The position numbers and the translations under genes were made by a program. Under the pieces are notes generated by a model, which saw only the letters and a list, made by a program, of their open reading frames with translations, made no database searches and was not told the DNA's origin. Source: Pyruvatibacter sp. (GTDB lineage: Bacteria; Pseudomonadota; Alphaproteobacteria; CGMCC-115125). From it: 64,000 nt of DNA. This document shows, piece after piece, positions 40,546 through 49,235 of the stretch. The stretch is from the NCBI RefSeq assembly GCF_040219635.1, contig NZ_JAVJSC010000003.1, positions 258,501 through 322,500 on the forward strand. Reading direction: 5' to 3'. Each line of letters opens with the position of its first letter. The stretch's first letter is position 1.

Positions 40546-42465
40546 CTAGCTCCACGCGGGGCGGGGCGTCACAATCGGCCATTTTGGACTGAACCTGTCG
40601 AACAGACCTGCAAGCTCTGCAAACGCCAGCGCTTCGCCATCAATGGCAAGCGCCCCTTCGCCCATCAGCGTGGCGGCATCCTTGATCTGCAGCATCAGCA
40701 GTTTGAAGTTGAGCGTCGAGAGCTTGAGCGTTGCTGTGGGTTTGGGGTTGCTGCGATTTGGAAAATAGTTCAGCACGCAGTTTTCAAGCGTTAACTCATA
40801 GGCCTCACCCGTATCGGTGAACTCAAAATTGAAGGCATAGGCCTTGCCGTCAGCCTTGGGACCGTTGAGCCGCACGGCCATGGCCTGAAACAGATTATCC
40901 AGCGGCATACCCGCTGCCATGCCTTCGCTTACTTCAAGCGGGCGACTGTCCGGCACCCCGTGACGCAGCTCCATGGCACCGGACAGATAGAAGTTGCGCC
41001 ATGGGCCTGATTCAGCCTGATAGCCCATCTGCTCCAGCGCATCCGCCAGCAACAACCTGGCATCCCCATTGTCCGGATCCGACATCACAATGTGGTTCAG
41101 CACTTCAGCAACCCAGCGATAGTCGCCCTCATCAAAAGACGTTCGCGCCTGCGCAATCACATTGTCTGCACCGCCCATGAACTTCACGTAGCGCGCGCCC
41201 GCGGCCGCTGCCGGGTGAGGATGCAGCGTGGCCGGGTTGCCATCAAAGTGGCCCAGATATTTGACGTACACAGCCTTCGCGTTGTGGTTCAGCGTGCCGT
41301 AGTAACCGCGATTGTAAAACTCCTTGGCCAGCGATGGCGGCAGCGCAATCTGCTCTGCAATCTCTTCCTTGTTGTAGCCGTGGTTGGCCAGCCGCAGCGA
41401 CTGATCGTGGATGTACTTGTACAGGTCACGCTGCTTTTTCAGGTAGTCCACCGCCGCATCGCGGCCCCAGATCGGCCAATGGTGGGAGGCGAACTCCACC
41501 TCCAGCCGGTCGCCAAACAGATCAATGCTCTCGTTGATCTGCGCTGACCACGCCAGCGCGTCGCGCACCTGCGCCCCGCGTGGCGTATAAAGATTGTGCA
41601 TGTGGTGCGACGTAATCTCCGACATGCACAGCGCTTTGAACTGCGGGAAGTAAAACACCATTTCAGCGGGCGCTTCGGTGCCCGGGGTCATCTGGAACTC
41701 AATCTCGATCCCGTCCAGAACGCGCGTTTCGCCGGTCTTGGAAATAATGTCGTTGGGTGCCACAAACCCTGTGGTGCCCATGGAGAGCGCTGCCCCAAGC
41801 CCGGTGGTCAAAAAGCCCTTCGCGTCGGGCTTCAGCAGGTTGCCATACATGTAGGTGGCACGCCGCTGCATCACAGGTCCGGCGAGCACATTTTCCGACA
41901 GCGCTTCATGGGTGAATCCTTCCGGTGTCACCAGCGGCACTTTGCCTGATGCAACATCCGCCGGATCAACAACGCCTAACGTGCCGGCAAAATGGTCTGC
42001 ATGGCTGTGGGTGATGATGATCGCCGTCACCGGGCGCTCGCCCAACTCCCTGTTGGCAAGCGCCAGGGCTGCCGCAGATGATTCCGATGACGTAAGCGGG
42101 TCAATGACAACCCACCCCGTGTCGCCTTTGATGAGCGTCATGTTGGCGATATCAAACGAACGCACCTGATAGATGCCCGGCACCACCTCATACAGCCCGT
42201 GGTTCAGCCCGTTGAGCTGCGCCTGCCGCCACAGGCTGGGATTGGCGCTGTCAGCAGCCTCACCTTGCAGAAACTTCACCGCCTCAAGATCATATGTCAC
42301 CTTGCCGTCGCGCTCGCGGGTAATGGTGATCGGGTCAATCGAGGCAATGAACCCGCGCCGGGCGTTCCCAAAACTGGCCTGATCTGCAAAGTTAAGACTA
42401 TCCGCTATGGCCTTGTTGGCCTTGCGCGTGGCAACGGTTGCTGATTTCTGGCTAGTATCGGTCAT
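40546..42465 (-). CDS. Alkyl/aryl sulfatase of the SdsA1 type (metallo-beta-lactamase fold)
   Basis: The 639-residue enzyme removes sulfate from alkyl sulfates such as dodecyl sulfate. The zinc motif is THSHADHFAGTLGVV. Other signatures are GTEAPAEMVFYFP, SEITSHHMHNLYTPRGAQVRD and ASHHWPIWGRD. The centre provides the helical dimerisation domain and the last 120 residues the SCP2-like domain (FNFEFTDTGEAYELTLENCVLNY in parts). No signal peptide is seen, unlike secreted SdsA1. AGGGAGA six bases before ATG 42465 sets the start; an upstream in-frame extension crosses a triple repeat and is not coding. Confidence 0.92.
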   Translation of the reverse strand: MTDTSQKSATVATRKANKAIADSLNFADQASFGNARRGFIASIDPITITRERDGKVTYDLEAVKFLQGEAADSANPSLWRQAQLNGLNHGLYEVVPGIYQVRSFDIANMTLIKGDTGWVVIDPLTSSESSAAALALANRELGERPVTAIIITHSHADHFAGTLGVVDPADVASGKVPLVTPEGFTHEALSENVLAGPVMQRRATYMYGNLLKPDAKGFLTTGLGAALSMGTTGFVAPNDIISKTGETRVLDGIEIEFQMTPGTEAPAEMVFYFPQFKALCMSEITSHHMHNLYTPRGAQVRDALAWSAQINESIDLFGDRLEVEFASHHWPIWGRDAAVDYLKKQRDLYKYIHDQSLRLANHGYNKEEIAEQIALPPSLAKEFYNRGYYGTLNHNAKAVYVKYLGHFDGNPATLHPHPAAAAGARYVKFMGGADNVIAQARTSFDEGDYRWVAEVLNHIVMSDPDNGDARLLLADALEQMGYQAESGPWRNFYLSGAMELRHGVPDSRPLEVSEGMAAGMPLDNLFQAMAVRLNGPKADGKAYAFNFEFTDTGEAYELTLENCVLNYFPNRSNPKPTATLKLSTLNFKLLMLQIKDAATLMGEGALAIDGEALAFAELAGLFDRFSPKWPIVTPRPAWS

Positions 42466-42473
42466 CGTGTTCT

Positions 42474-42515
42474 CCCTGTAACAGCCGCCCTGTAACAGCG
42501 GCCCAGTAACAGCGG
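42474..42515. repeat. Three tandem 14-bp repeats upstream of the alkyl sulfatase gene
   Basis: CCCTGTAACAGCCG, CCCTGTAACAGCGG and CCCAGTAACAGCGG follow each other without gaps. They begin 8 bases upstream of the minus-strand sulfatase ATG and the first overlaps its ribosome binding site. They could be a slipped-strand duplication or a multimerised protein or RNA-binding site acting on that gene. Confidence 0.75.
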
Positions 42516-42593
42516 CAATGACACGAAAACCCGCGCTCACCGCATTATTTTCTGCCAATATGCACGCCAATTACCCAGCACGCCACGGATTTG

Positions 42594-43175
42594 ATGACAG
42601 ACATTACCAACCAGCCAAAAGGATCAGGCACTGCGAGCTTCATCTGGCAGTTTCTGCGCAACCCCAAAAGCGTTGGCGCCATTGCCCCATCAGGCAAAGT
42701 GCTGGCAGGCAGAATGGCGGCGGGCCTTGGTGCCGCATCAAGGGTGCTGGAACTGGGCGGCGGCACCGGCACACTAACGCAGGCCATTGTGGCGGCAGGC
42801 GTACCTCAGCCAAACCTGACCGTCATCGAGATGAACCCGGATTTCATCCGTTCCCTGACGGCCCGGTTTCCCAATGCACACGTGGTGGACCACTCAGCTT
42901 TCGAAATTGATACCCTGCCCGCCGACGCCAGCAATCTTGATGCAGTCATCAGCGGCTTGCCACTGGTCAACATGTCACCGGACAACCACCGCGCCATCAT
43001 GCGCGGGTCATTCAACAGGCTTGGCGACGGCGGCTTTTATCGTCAGTTCACGTACAAGCCAAAATGCCCCATCAGCCAGACTGTACTAAACGAGTTTGGC
43101 CTCACCGCACGCTATGAAGGCATGGCCCTGCGCAATGCACCGCCAGCATTCGTGTACCGTATTGAGCGTGCCTGA
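42594..43175 (+). CDS. Phospholipid N-methyltransferase-like SAM methyltransferase
   Basis: The 193-residue protein has FIWQFLRNPKSVGAIAPSGKV, the N-terminal helix typical of PmtA-type phosphatidylethanolamine N-methyltransferases and their relatives, then the SAM loop VLELGGGTGTLTQAI, LTVIEMNPDFIRSL and ISGLPLVNM. It is probably a membrane-associated enzyme that methylates a lipid head group, or a related rRNA-adenine-methylase-like protein. A TTG at 42591 immediately precedes ATG 42594; the ATG is preferred. Confidence 0.8.
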   Translation: MTDITNQPKGSGTASFIWQFLRNPKSVGAIAPSGKVLAGRMAAGLGAASRVLELGGGTGTLTQAIVAAGVPQPNLTVIEMNPDFIRSLTARFPNAHVVDHSAFEIDTLPADASNLDAVISGLPLVNMSPDNHRAIMRGSFNRLGDGGFYRQFTYKPKCPISQTVLNEFGLTARYEGMALRNAPPAFVYRIERA

Positions 43176-43183
43176 CAGCCGGA

Positions 43184-44113
43184 CTAAGCGCCGTTCGCCT
43201 TGAAGAATGCAGCCAGCTTTGCCGCCAGTTCATCCTGACGGGTGGCAGAGAAAAAATGCCCGCCTGTGTAGGTATGCACATCCGGCGTATCATAAAGCGC
43301 AATGGCTTCCTCGACAGTTTCAGCAAGTATTTCCGGGTCATCGGTTGCATACACAAACTGTGTGGGAATATCAGCAGCCGCAATGGCTGCATGGTCTTCG
43401 AGGCGGCTGGACATGGCATCACCCACAAACATCTGCCGCATCATCCGCTCGGTGCCCTCAACTTCAAACTGCTGCTTGAAGTGAGTGACCACACGGCGCT
43501 GTTCATCCGTGTCCGTCCCAAAACTCTCGCCGCGCTCAATGATGGCAGGCACAACAATAACGCGGCTGAAAAAGCGGTTGGCTACGGGTACACCCAACAT
43601 GGCACCCAGCCCGGTGCTCTCAACTGAAATGAGCGGTACCTGAAAGCCAAGCGCCCGCACACGCTCAGGGTGGGCCGCCGCAAACCGCGCAATGACAGCC
43701 CCGCCGAATGACACCCCGTAAAGCGCGGCCCGTTCAATTTCCAGATGATCCAGCAGGCCCAGAAGCTGGGTACGCATCATGTCGATGGTAAAGGGCGCCT
43801 CCGGACGATCAGAAAACCCGCGCCCGAACTGGTCATAGGAAATGACACGATAGCCCTGCGCCAACAGCGGCGCGTAGTAGGCCTCATAGGCAATGGACCC
43901 AAGCGTGGCCCCGTGCACGATGACCAGCGGCACGGCATCCTTCGGGCCCATGTCCTTGTACGCCGTCACGCCACCTTCAAGCGGTACGGTGAGGTAGCCG
44001 GAGCCATCGCGAAACTCAGCCGCCAACATACTCTCGCGGTCAGCGCTTACGTAGAGGATGCCGAGCACCACCACCAACACACCGACCGCGCCGCCAACCA
44101 GATACTTCCACAT
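43184..44113 (-). CDS. Membrane-anchored alpha/beta hydrolase
   Basis: The 309-residue protein has an N-terminal membrane helix (about residues 4-24). The hydrolase domain shows VIVHGATLGSIAYEAYYAPL, YDQFGRGFSDRP, the nucleophile elbow YGVSFGGAV (Ser), an acidic residue in YATDDPEI and the late His of YTGGHFFSATR. It could be an esterase or haloperoxidase-like enzyme on the periplasmic face; substrate unknown. It converges on the methyltransferase gene with 8 bp between. Confidence 0.85.
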   Translation of the reverse strand: MWKYLVGGAVGVLVVVLGILYVSADRESMLAAEFRDGSGYLTVPLEGGVTAYKDMGPKDAVPLVIVHGATLGSIAYEAYYAPLLAQGYRVISYDQFGRGFSDRPEAPFTIDMMRTQLLGLLDHLEIERAALYGVSFGGAVIARFAAAHPERVRALGFQVPLISVESTGLGAMLGVPVANRFFSRVIVVPAIIERGESFGTDTDEQRRVVTHFKQQFEVEGTERMMRQMFVGDAMSSRLEDHAAIAAADIPTQFVYATDDPEILAETVEEAIALYDTPDVHTYTGGHFFSATRQDELAAKLAAFFKANGA

Positions 44114-44141
44114 ATCGCTTCCCCGCCTGATGGCAGTGTTT

Positions 44142-45329
44142 CTAGTTCAGCATCTCAAGCGCAATGGCGGTTGCTTCACCGCCACCAATGCACAAGGACG
44201 CAACGCCCTTGGTTTCGCCGCGCTTACGCAATGCATTCATCAGAGTCACCATAATACGCGCACCTGACGCACCCAGCGGATGACCCAGCGCACACGCGCC
44301 GCCATGCACATTCACCTTGTCATGCGGCAACCCCAGGTCATGCATGGCTGCCATGGCCACAACCGCAAAGGCTTCGTTGACCTCGAACAGATCAACATCG
44401 CCCGTCTGCCAGCCCGCCTTGTTCAACACCTTCTCAATCGCCTTGACCGGCGCCGTCGTGAACCATTCCGGCGCATGGCTGTTGGTGGCGTGGCCACGAA
44501 TGGCGGCGATCGGCGTCAGCCCGCGCTTTTCAGCTTCCGACAGACGCATCATCACAAACGCTGCCGCACCATCCGAAATAGAACTTGAGTTGGCGGCCGT
44601 CACAGTACCGTCCTTGCGGAAAGCAGGCTTGAGGTTCGGGATCTTTTCAGGCGATGCAGTAAACGGCTGCTCATCGTGGCTGATCGTCACTTCGCCCTTT
44701 CGGGTCTTGATGCTGAGCGGTGCTATCTCGCCATCAAAGCTGCCGTCTTCATTCGCTGTCTTGGCACGCCTGAGACTTTCAATCGCATAGGCATCCTGCG
44801 CCTCGCGGGTGAACTGATATTTTTCAGCCGTGTCTTCAGCAAACGTGCCCATGGCACGGCCCTTGTCATAGGCGTCCTCCAGACCGTCTAGAAACATATG
44901 GTCTTTAATTTCGCCATGGCCGATGCGCATCCCGCCGCGCGCGTTGGGAAGCAGGTAGGGTGCATTGGTCATGCTCTCCATGCCGCCCGCCACAACAATG
45001 TTGGATGACCCCACCAGAATGCCGTCATGTCCAAGCATCGCAGCCTTCATGCCGGAGCCGCACACTTTATTGATGGCCGTCGCGCCCGCTTCATCGGGAA
45101 TGCCCGCATTGCGTGAGGCCTGGCGCGCCGGAGCCTGCCCGGTACCAGCGGGCAACACGATGCCCATAATCACCTCGTCCACCTGGTCAGCGGCAAGGCC
45201 CGCATGTCCAAGCGCTGCGGCAATGGCGTGGCTACCAAGCGCTGTGGCTTCAACGGCGGACAACTCACCCTGAAAACCGCCCATGGGCGTGCGCATGGCA
45301 CCAACAATGACAACAGGATCTTTTTCCAT
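44142..45329 (-). CDS. Acetyl-CoA C-acetyltransferase (thiolase)
   Basis: The 395-residue enzyme has the thiolase signatures: the acylated Cys in NKVCGSGMKA, NVHGGACALGHPLGASGAR with the catalytic His, and the terminal CIGGGEATAIALE with the second Cys. It condenses two acetyl-CoA or cleaves 3-ketoacyl-CoA, serving polyhydroxyalkanoate synthesis or fatty-acid breakdown. ATG 45329 gives the usual MEKDPVVIVGAMRTPMG start; the frame continues upstream to 45422 inside the next gene and is not coding there. Confidence 0.93.
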   Translation of the reverse strand: MEKDPVVIVGAMRTPMGGFQGELSAVEATALGSHAIAAALGHAGLAADQVDEVIMGIVLPAGTGQAPARQASRNAGIPDEAGATAINKVCGSGMKAAMLGHDGILVGSSNIVVAGGMESMTNAPYLLPNARGGMRIGHGEIKDHMFLDGLEDAYDKGRAMGTFAEDTAEKYQFTREAQDAYAIESLRRAKTANEDGSFDGEIAPLSIKTRKGEVTISHDEQPFTASPEKIPNLKPAFRKDGTVTAANSSSISDGAAAFVMMRLSEAEKRGLTPIAAIRGHATNSHAPEWFTTAPVKAIEKVLNKAGWQTGDVDLFEVNEAFAVVAMAAMHDLGLPHDKVNVHGGACALGHPLGASGARIMVTLMNALRKRGETKGVASLCIGGGEATAIALEMLN

Positions 45330-45372
45330 GGGGTTTCTCGCGCTTTCATTCGAAAACAATGCTGCGCGGGTT

Positions 45373-46221
45373 CTAGCGCACGCGGTTTGCCATTGAAAAG
45401 ACAAAGCTGTCATCGCGATCAATCATGATGTCAGCCCGCGCCGGCATTTCGTCCCATATCGCAAGCGTAAAACGCTCATAATGCGCCACAAACCGGCGCA
45501 CGGCGGCTTCGTCCATTATCGGCTTGTCAGGCGCGCCCGCCGCAAGCCCGCGCTCCTGCCTGAGCCGGGACTGCACCACACTTTCAATGCCCGGCACCCG
45601 GATCAGGATCAGCGGATCAAGTGATTTCCACACCGGCCAGTACTCGGTGGCAAGGGTGGCATTCCACCACCGCCACCAGTGACCCTCGCCATCAAGTTCT
45701 GCCTCCAGCGCATTGATCGGCCCCCGCCATGCGTCAACGTTTTGCGGGCGCGCGCCAACACACCAACCCTCAAACAACACAATGTCCGGACGCCCCGTGT
45801 AGATCGCCCACTGCGCGCGCGGCAAACGATCATCATCCAGCTTGGAAAAGACCGGGACGGGTGTTTGTGTCTGCGGCGTCGCAACTGCCAGCGCCCCAAG
45901 CGTTGCAGCATAAAGCAGAATGTCATGCGTGCCCGGCACACCGCGCGTGGCACACAACGGATGTATGGTTTTGGCCAGCCTCATGCGGTCAGCGCGCGGC
46001 AGATAAAAATCATCAAGCGAAAGTGTCACCGCCCGCTTGCCCCGCGCTGCAAGTTCTCTCTCAAGCGCATGGGCGAGCGTTGTCTTTCCGGAGCCTTGCG
46101 CCCCGCATATGCCCGCAACAACCAGCCCGTTTTCAGCAGGCTCCGCCGCCATCAGCCTGTCAGCCAACAGCGGCAGGAGCTTTACGAGACTGGGGTCAGT
46201 TTCAGCTACGACAGCACTCAC
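45373..46221 (-). CDS. P-loop kinase, D-glycerate 3-kinase-like
   Basis: The 282-residue protein has Walker A GAQGSGKT (residues 40-47), LSLDDFYLPRADRM, HPLCATRGVPGTHD, and FEGWCVGARPQ, the pattern of the phosphoribulokinase/uridine-kinase-like family that includes plant-type glycerate kinase and yeast Tda10. It is expected to phosphorylate D-glycerate or a similar small molecule with ATP in the cytoplasm. Its start overlaps the stop of the MAPEG gene by four bases, so the two are co-transcribed. Confidence 0.83.
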   Translation of the reverse strand: MSAVVAETDPSLVKLLPLLADRLMAAEPAENGLVVAGICGAQGSGKTTLAHALERELAARGKRAVTLSLDDFYLPRADRMRLAKTIHPLCATRGVPGTHDILLYAATLGALAVATPQTQTPVPVFSKLDDDRLPRAQWAIYTGRPDIVLFEGWCVGARPQNVDAWRGPINALEAELDGEGHWWRWWNATLATEYWPVWKSLDPLILIRVPGIESVVQSRLRQERGLAAGAPDKPIMDEAAVRRFVAHYERFTLAIWDEMPARADIMIDRDDSFVFSMANRVR

Positions 46222-46610
46222 GCAACCGTCATGACAGCCGCAACCACCAGCGCGATGCCGGCCAGATAGGTGCCAAGCGCGCCAACAGCTTTGAGCACAT
46301 GCGGTTTTTCAAGTGTCGCACAGGTGAGAAACCCGATCACCACCAGATACCGGCTGACGGCTGCAATGATCATCGCCCAGCCAACCCATGCGGCCACGTC
46401 CTGCGTGCCCAGATACAGCATCAGCACTGCAAGAATGGGCACGAACTCAGCCGCATTGGCGTGCGCCCGCACAGCCTTGTTGAGACCGCTCGTCGGATCA
46501 GCCTCGATGCCGGTAATGACATTGGTGCGCCCGCGCTGGATCGAGACCCAAAAACCCAGAACAAAAATCAGCAGCGCCATGGCGGCAATGCAGTAAATCG
46601 CGATGGTCAT
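46218..46610 (-). CDS. MAPEG family membrane protein
   Basis: The 130-residue protein has four hydrophobic helices. The loop after helix 1 and the second helix read GRTNVITGIEADPTSGLNKAVRAHANAAEF (in parts), where RAHANAAEF is a MAPEG signature also present in microsomal glutathione transferases. MAPEG proteins handle glutathione conjugates or lipid peroxides in the membrane; substrate unknown here. It leads the kinase gene. Confidence 0.87.
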   Translation of the reverse strand: MTIAIYCIAAMALLIFVLGFWVSIQRGRTNVITGIEADPTSGLNKAVRAHANAAEFVPILAVLMLYLGTQDVAAWVGWAMIIAAVSRYLVVIGFLTCATLEKPHVLKAVGALGTYLAGIALVVAAVMTVA

Positions 46611-46688
46611 GTTTAGTCCTCTCCACGATCATGTCCCGCCGGTTGATCCGGCGTGCCGTGTCAGCCTATCACTCAAGCAGCCAGACCG

Positions 46689-47933
46689 TCATTCGTTGAA
46701 CAGCCGCTGCGTGCCCATGGCCTCAAGAGCGTCAGCAAGTCGCAACGCGGCGATCCTATAGGCCGCATCCCGCAACCCCGTGCTGTCCTCGTCAGCTCTT
46801 TGCGCCACAGCCTTGGCAATCCGCACCATCCGCGCATCAAGATCAGCAAACACCTCATCGCGGCTCATCTGCATCCCGGAAAGGTTCTGCGCCCACTCCA
46901 GATACGACACGCTGACCCCGCCCGCATTGGCCAGAATATCGGGAACCACATGAATGCCCCGGTCCTCCAGCGCATCGCCGCCGGACACCGTGCAGGCCTG
47001 GTTGGAGATTTCGACCACCGCCCCTGCCGCAACACGTGCTGCGTTGTCGCCGTCAATCCAGCCGCCCAACGCGGCAGGCACCAGCACGTCGCAGTCAGCC
47101 TGACGCAGATCATCGTCCGGTGCCGGGTCCGCAAAACCTTTGAGGCCGCCATGTTCGCGCTTGTAGGTTTCAGCCTCAACCGGATCAATTCCGTCACGCG
47201 ACACAACACTGCCGCTTGAATCCGACAGCCCGGTGATGACGTAGCCTTCCGCAACCATATCGCGCGCAAATTGTGCACCGGCATTGCCAAAGCCCTGAAT
47301 GGCGAGGGCTGCCTTGTCGCCCAGACCCAGATGGTCGCGCAGCGTATGCACAACTTTGGCGGCACCACGCCCGGTCGCCTCCGCACGTCCTTCTATGCCG
47401 CCGAGCGATACGGGCTTGCCGGTAATGCCGGCAGTGCGCGCCGTCCCTTCAAGCGCTGCAAGCTCATCTGCCATCCACGCCAGCACCGTACCGTTTGTGT
47501 TGACGTCGGGCGCCGGGATATCGCGGCCCTCGCCAAGGTCATAGCGCAACGCCCGCACATAGCCGCGCGCCAGCCGCTCAAGCTCGTGAGAGGTCAGATC
47601 GCGCGGGTTGACCGCAACACCTCCCTTGCCCCCTCCAAAGGGCAAGCCGGCCAGTGACGTCTTGAAGGTCATCAGAAACGACAGTGTTGCCACTTCATCG
47701 GCGTTGACGCTTGGATGAAACCGGATGCCGCCCTTGGCCGGGCCCAGCGCATTGGAATAGACCGTACGCCAGGCAGGAAATGTGCGAATAGCACCGCTGC
47801 TCATGCGCACCTTGATGCTGGCCGCCACACTGCGGGTTGGATGCCGCAGGATTTCCCGCACATCATCGCTTAGCGACAACGCTTCAGCGGCACGCTCAAA
47901 ATAAGCGCACACATCAAGATCAGATGAGCCCAT
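46689..47933 (-). CDS. Glu/Leu/Phe/Val dehydrogenase
   Basis: The 414-residue enzyme oxidatively deaminates an amino acid (probably glutamate) or runs in reverse. Visible are AKGGIRFHPSVNADEV, the active-site lysines in LPFGGGKGGVAVNP, IPAPDVNTNGTVLAWMADE, the Rossmann loop IQGFGNAGAQFARD and the C-terminal SYLEWAQNLSG. Length and the short N-terminus fit the hexameric bacterial/archaeal group. It is divergent from the RND adaptor gene across 133 bp. Confidence 0.93.
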   Translation of the reverse strand: MGSSDLDVCAYFERAAEALSLSDDVREILRHPTRSVAASIKVRMSSGAIRTFPAWRTVYSNALGPAKGGIRFHPSVNADEVATLSFLMTFKTSLAGLPFGGGKGGVAVNPRDLTSHELERLARGYVRALRYDLGEGRDIPAPDVNTNGTVLAWMADELAALEGTARTAGITGKPVSLGGIEGRAEATGRGAAKVVHTLRDHLGLGDKAALAIQGFGNAGAQFARDMVAEGYVITGLSDSSGSVVSRDGIDPVEAETYKREHGGLKGFADPAPDDDLRQADCDVLVPAALGGWIDGDNAARVAAGAVVEISNQACTVSGGDALEDRGIHVVPDILANAGGVSVSYLEWAQNLSGMQMSRDEVFADLDARMVRIAKAVAQRADEDSTGLRDAAYRIAALRLADALEAMGTQRLFNE

Positions 47934-48066
47934 TCCAAATCTCCTCGCAAGAACAGCGCGCTGACACTAGGAGCGTCACAAGAAAATGTCATTTTCTCAG
48001 TTCAACAGTGGTGCTCTAGTATCAGTGACTTAGGTGTAGGGTAGTCAGTGAACCACCCTTCCGGAC

Positions 48067-49206
48067 ATGGATATGTGCCAGATGCAGCCTGCAGCAATGT
48101 TATTCATCCGCGCCATAGTCGCGACCCTTCTCGCACTCGTGATGGCGAGCGGGTTGGCAGGTGCTGCAAATGCACAGGGCCGTGGCGGACCACCGCAGGT
48201 ATTTGTGCAAACCGCCACCAACTCTACCTTCGTCGATCGCATTGAGGCCATAGGCACCCTGCGCGCCAACGAAACAGTAGAGATCACGGCCACCGTCACC
48301 GACACCGTGACCGGCGTCTATTTTGATGATGGCGCACGCATGGCCGAAGGCGACACGCTGCTGACTATGGCTGACGGTGAGGAACGCGCGCTGCTGGAGG
48401 AAGAGAACGCGGCCGCCGAGGAAGCCCGCCGCCAGCTCAACCGCGCACAGAGCCTTGTGGGTCAGGGCACGATTTCGCGCTCGGTGCTGGATGAACGTCG
48501 CCGCTCTTATGAAACAGCCGTCGCCCGCAGGCGTGCATTACAGTCGCGCCTCTCAGACCGCGTTATCACCGCACCCTTTGATGGCGTGGTCGGGCTGCGC
48601 CGTATTTCGGTGGGCGCTTTGGTAACGCCCGGCGATGTTATTACCCGCATTCACGACGACAGCGTGATGAAGCTTGATTTCTCCGTGCCGTCAGCATTCC
48701 TCGCAAGCCTTGAACCGGGCATCGCCATTCGCGCCAAGGCCCGCGCCCTGAACAATCGCGTGTTTGACGGTGAAATCTCCAGCCTCGACAACGAGATTGA
48801 CCCGGTGACGCGCTCCATCATCATTCGTGCGCTGTTACCCAACCCTGATAAAGTGCTGCGACCTGGCCTGCTGATGTCCGTCGAGTTACTGCGCAACCCG
48901 CGCGAAGCCGTCACCATTCCCGAAGATGCGCTGGTGCCGATTGCCCGCGAAGTCTATGCATTTGTGGCAATCGAGCAGGATGGTGCGACTATCGCAGAGC
49001 GCCGCCGCATCACTATAGGCGCGCGCCGTCCCGGCGAAGTTGAGGTTGTCTCAGGTCTGGCTGCGGGCGAGACCGTTGTCACCCATGGCGCGCTGCGGCT
49101 GCAGCCGGGTCAGGAAATCATCATCCGCGCAACAAGCATCCAGGGCGAAAGCCTGCAGCAGATGCTGGGGCCGGATGCGGCAACAAACACACCTGCAGGC
49201 GGTTAG
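48067..49206 (+). CDS. RND efflux periplasmic adaptor (membrane fusion protein)
   Basis: The 379-residue product begins with a signal peptide (core AIVATLLALVMASGLAG, end ANA). The adaptor architecture follows: IEAIGTLRANETVEI and VTGVYFDDGARMAEGDTLLTM (barrel-sandwich lipoyl half), a hairpin of coiled coil rich in Glu/Ala, VITAPFDGVVGLRRISVGALV, and a beta-barrel with LRPGLLMSVELL. It links the inner-membrane pump encoded next to an outer-membrane channel. No channel gene follows; the NodT-type channel at 60135-61574 is a candidate. Start 48067 is approximate; ATG 48082 or 48097 is possible. Confidence 0.9.
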   Translation: MDMCQMQPAAMLFIRAIVATLLALVMASGLAGAANAQGRGGPPQVFVQTATNSTFVDRIEAIGTLRANETVEITATVTDTVTGVYFDDGARMAEGDTLLTMADGEERALLEEENAAAEEARRQLNRAQSLVGQGTISRSVLDERRRSYETAVARRRALQSRLSDRVITAPFDGVVGLRRISVGALVTPGDVITRIHDDSVMKLDFSVPSAFLASLEPGIAIRAKARALNNRVFDGEISSLDNEIDPVTRSIIIRALLPNPDKVLRPGLLMSVELLRNPREAVTIPEDALVPIAREVYAFVAIEQDGATIAERRRITIGARRPGEVEVVSGLAAGETVVTHGALRLQPGQEIIIRATSIQGESLQQMLGPDAATNTPAGG

Positions 49207-49235
49207 AACCCGCATGGAGAGCTAAGGCACACATC

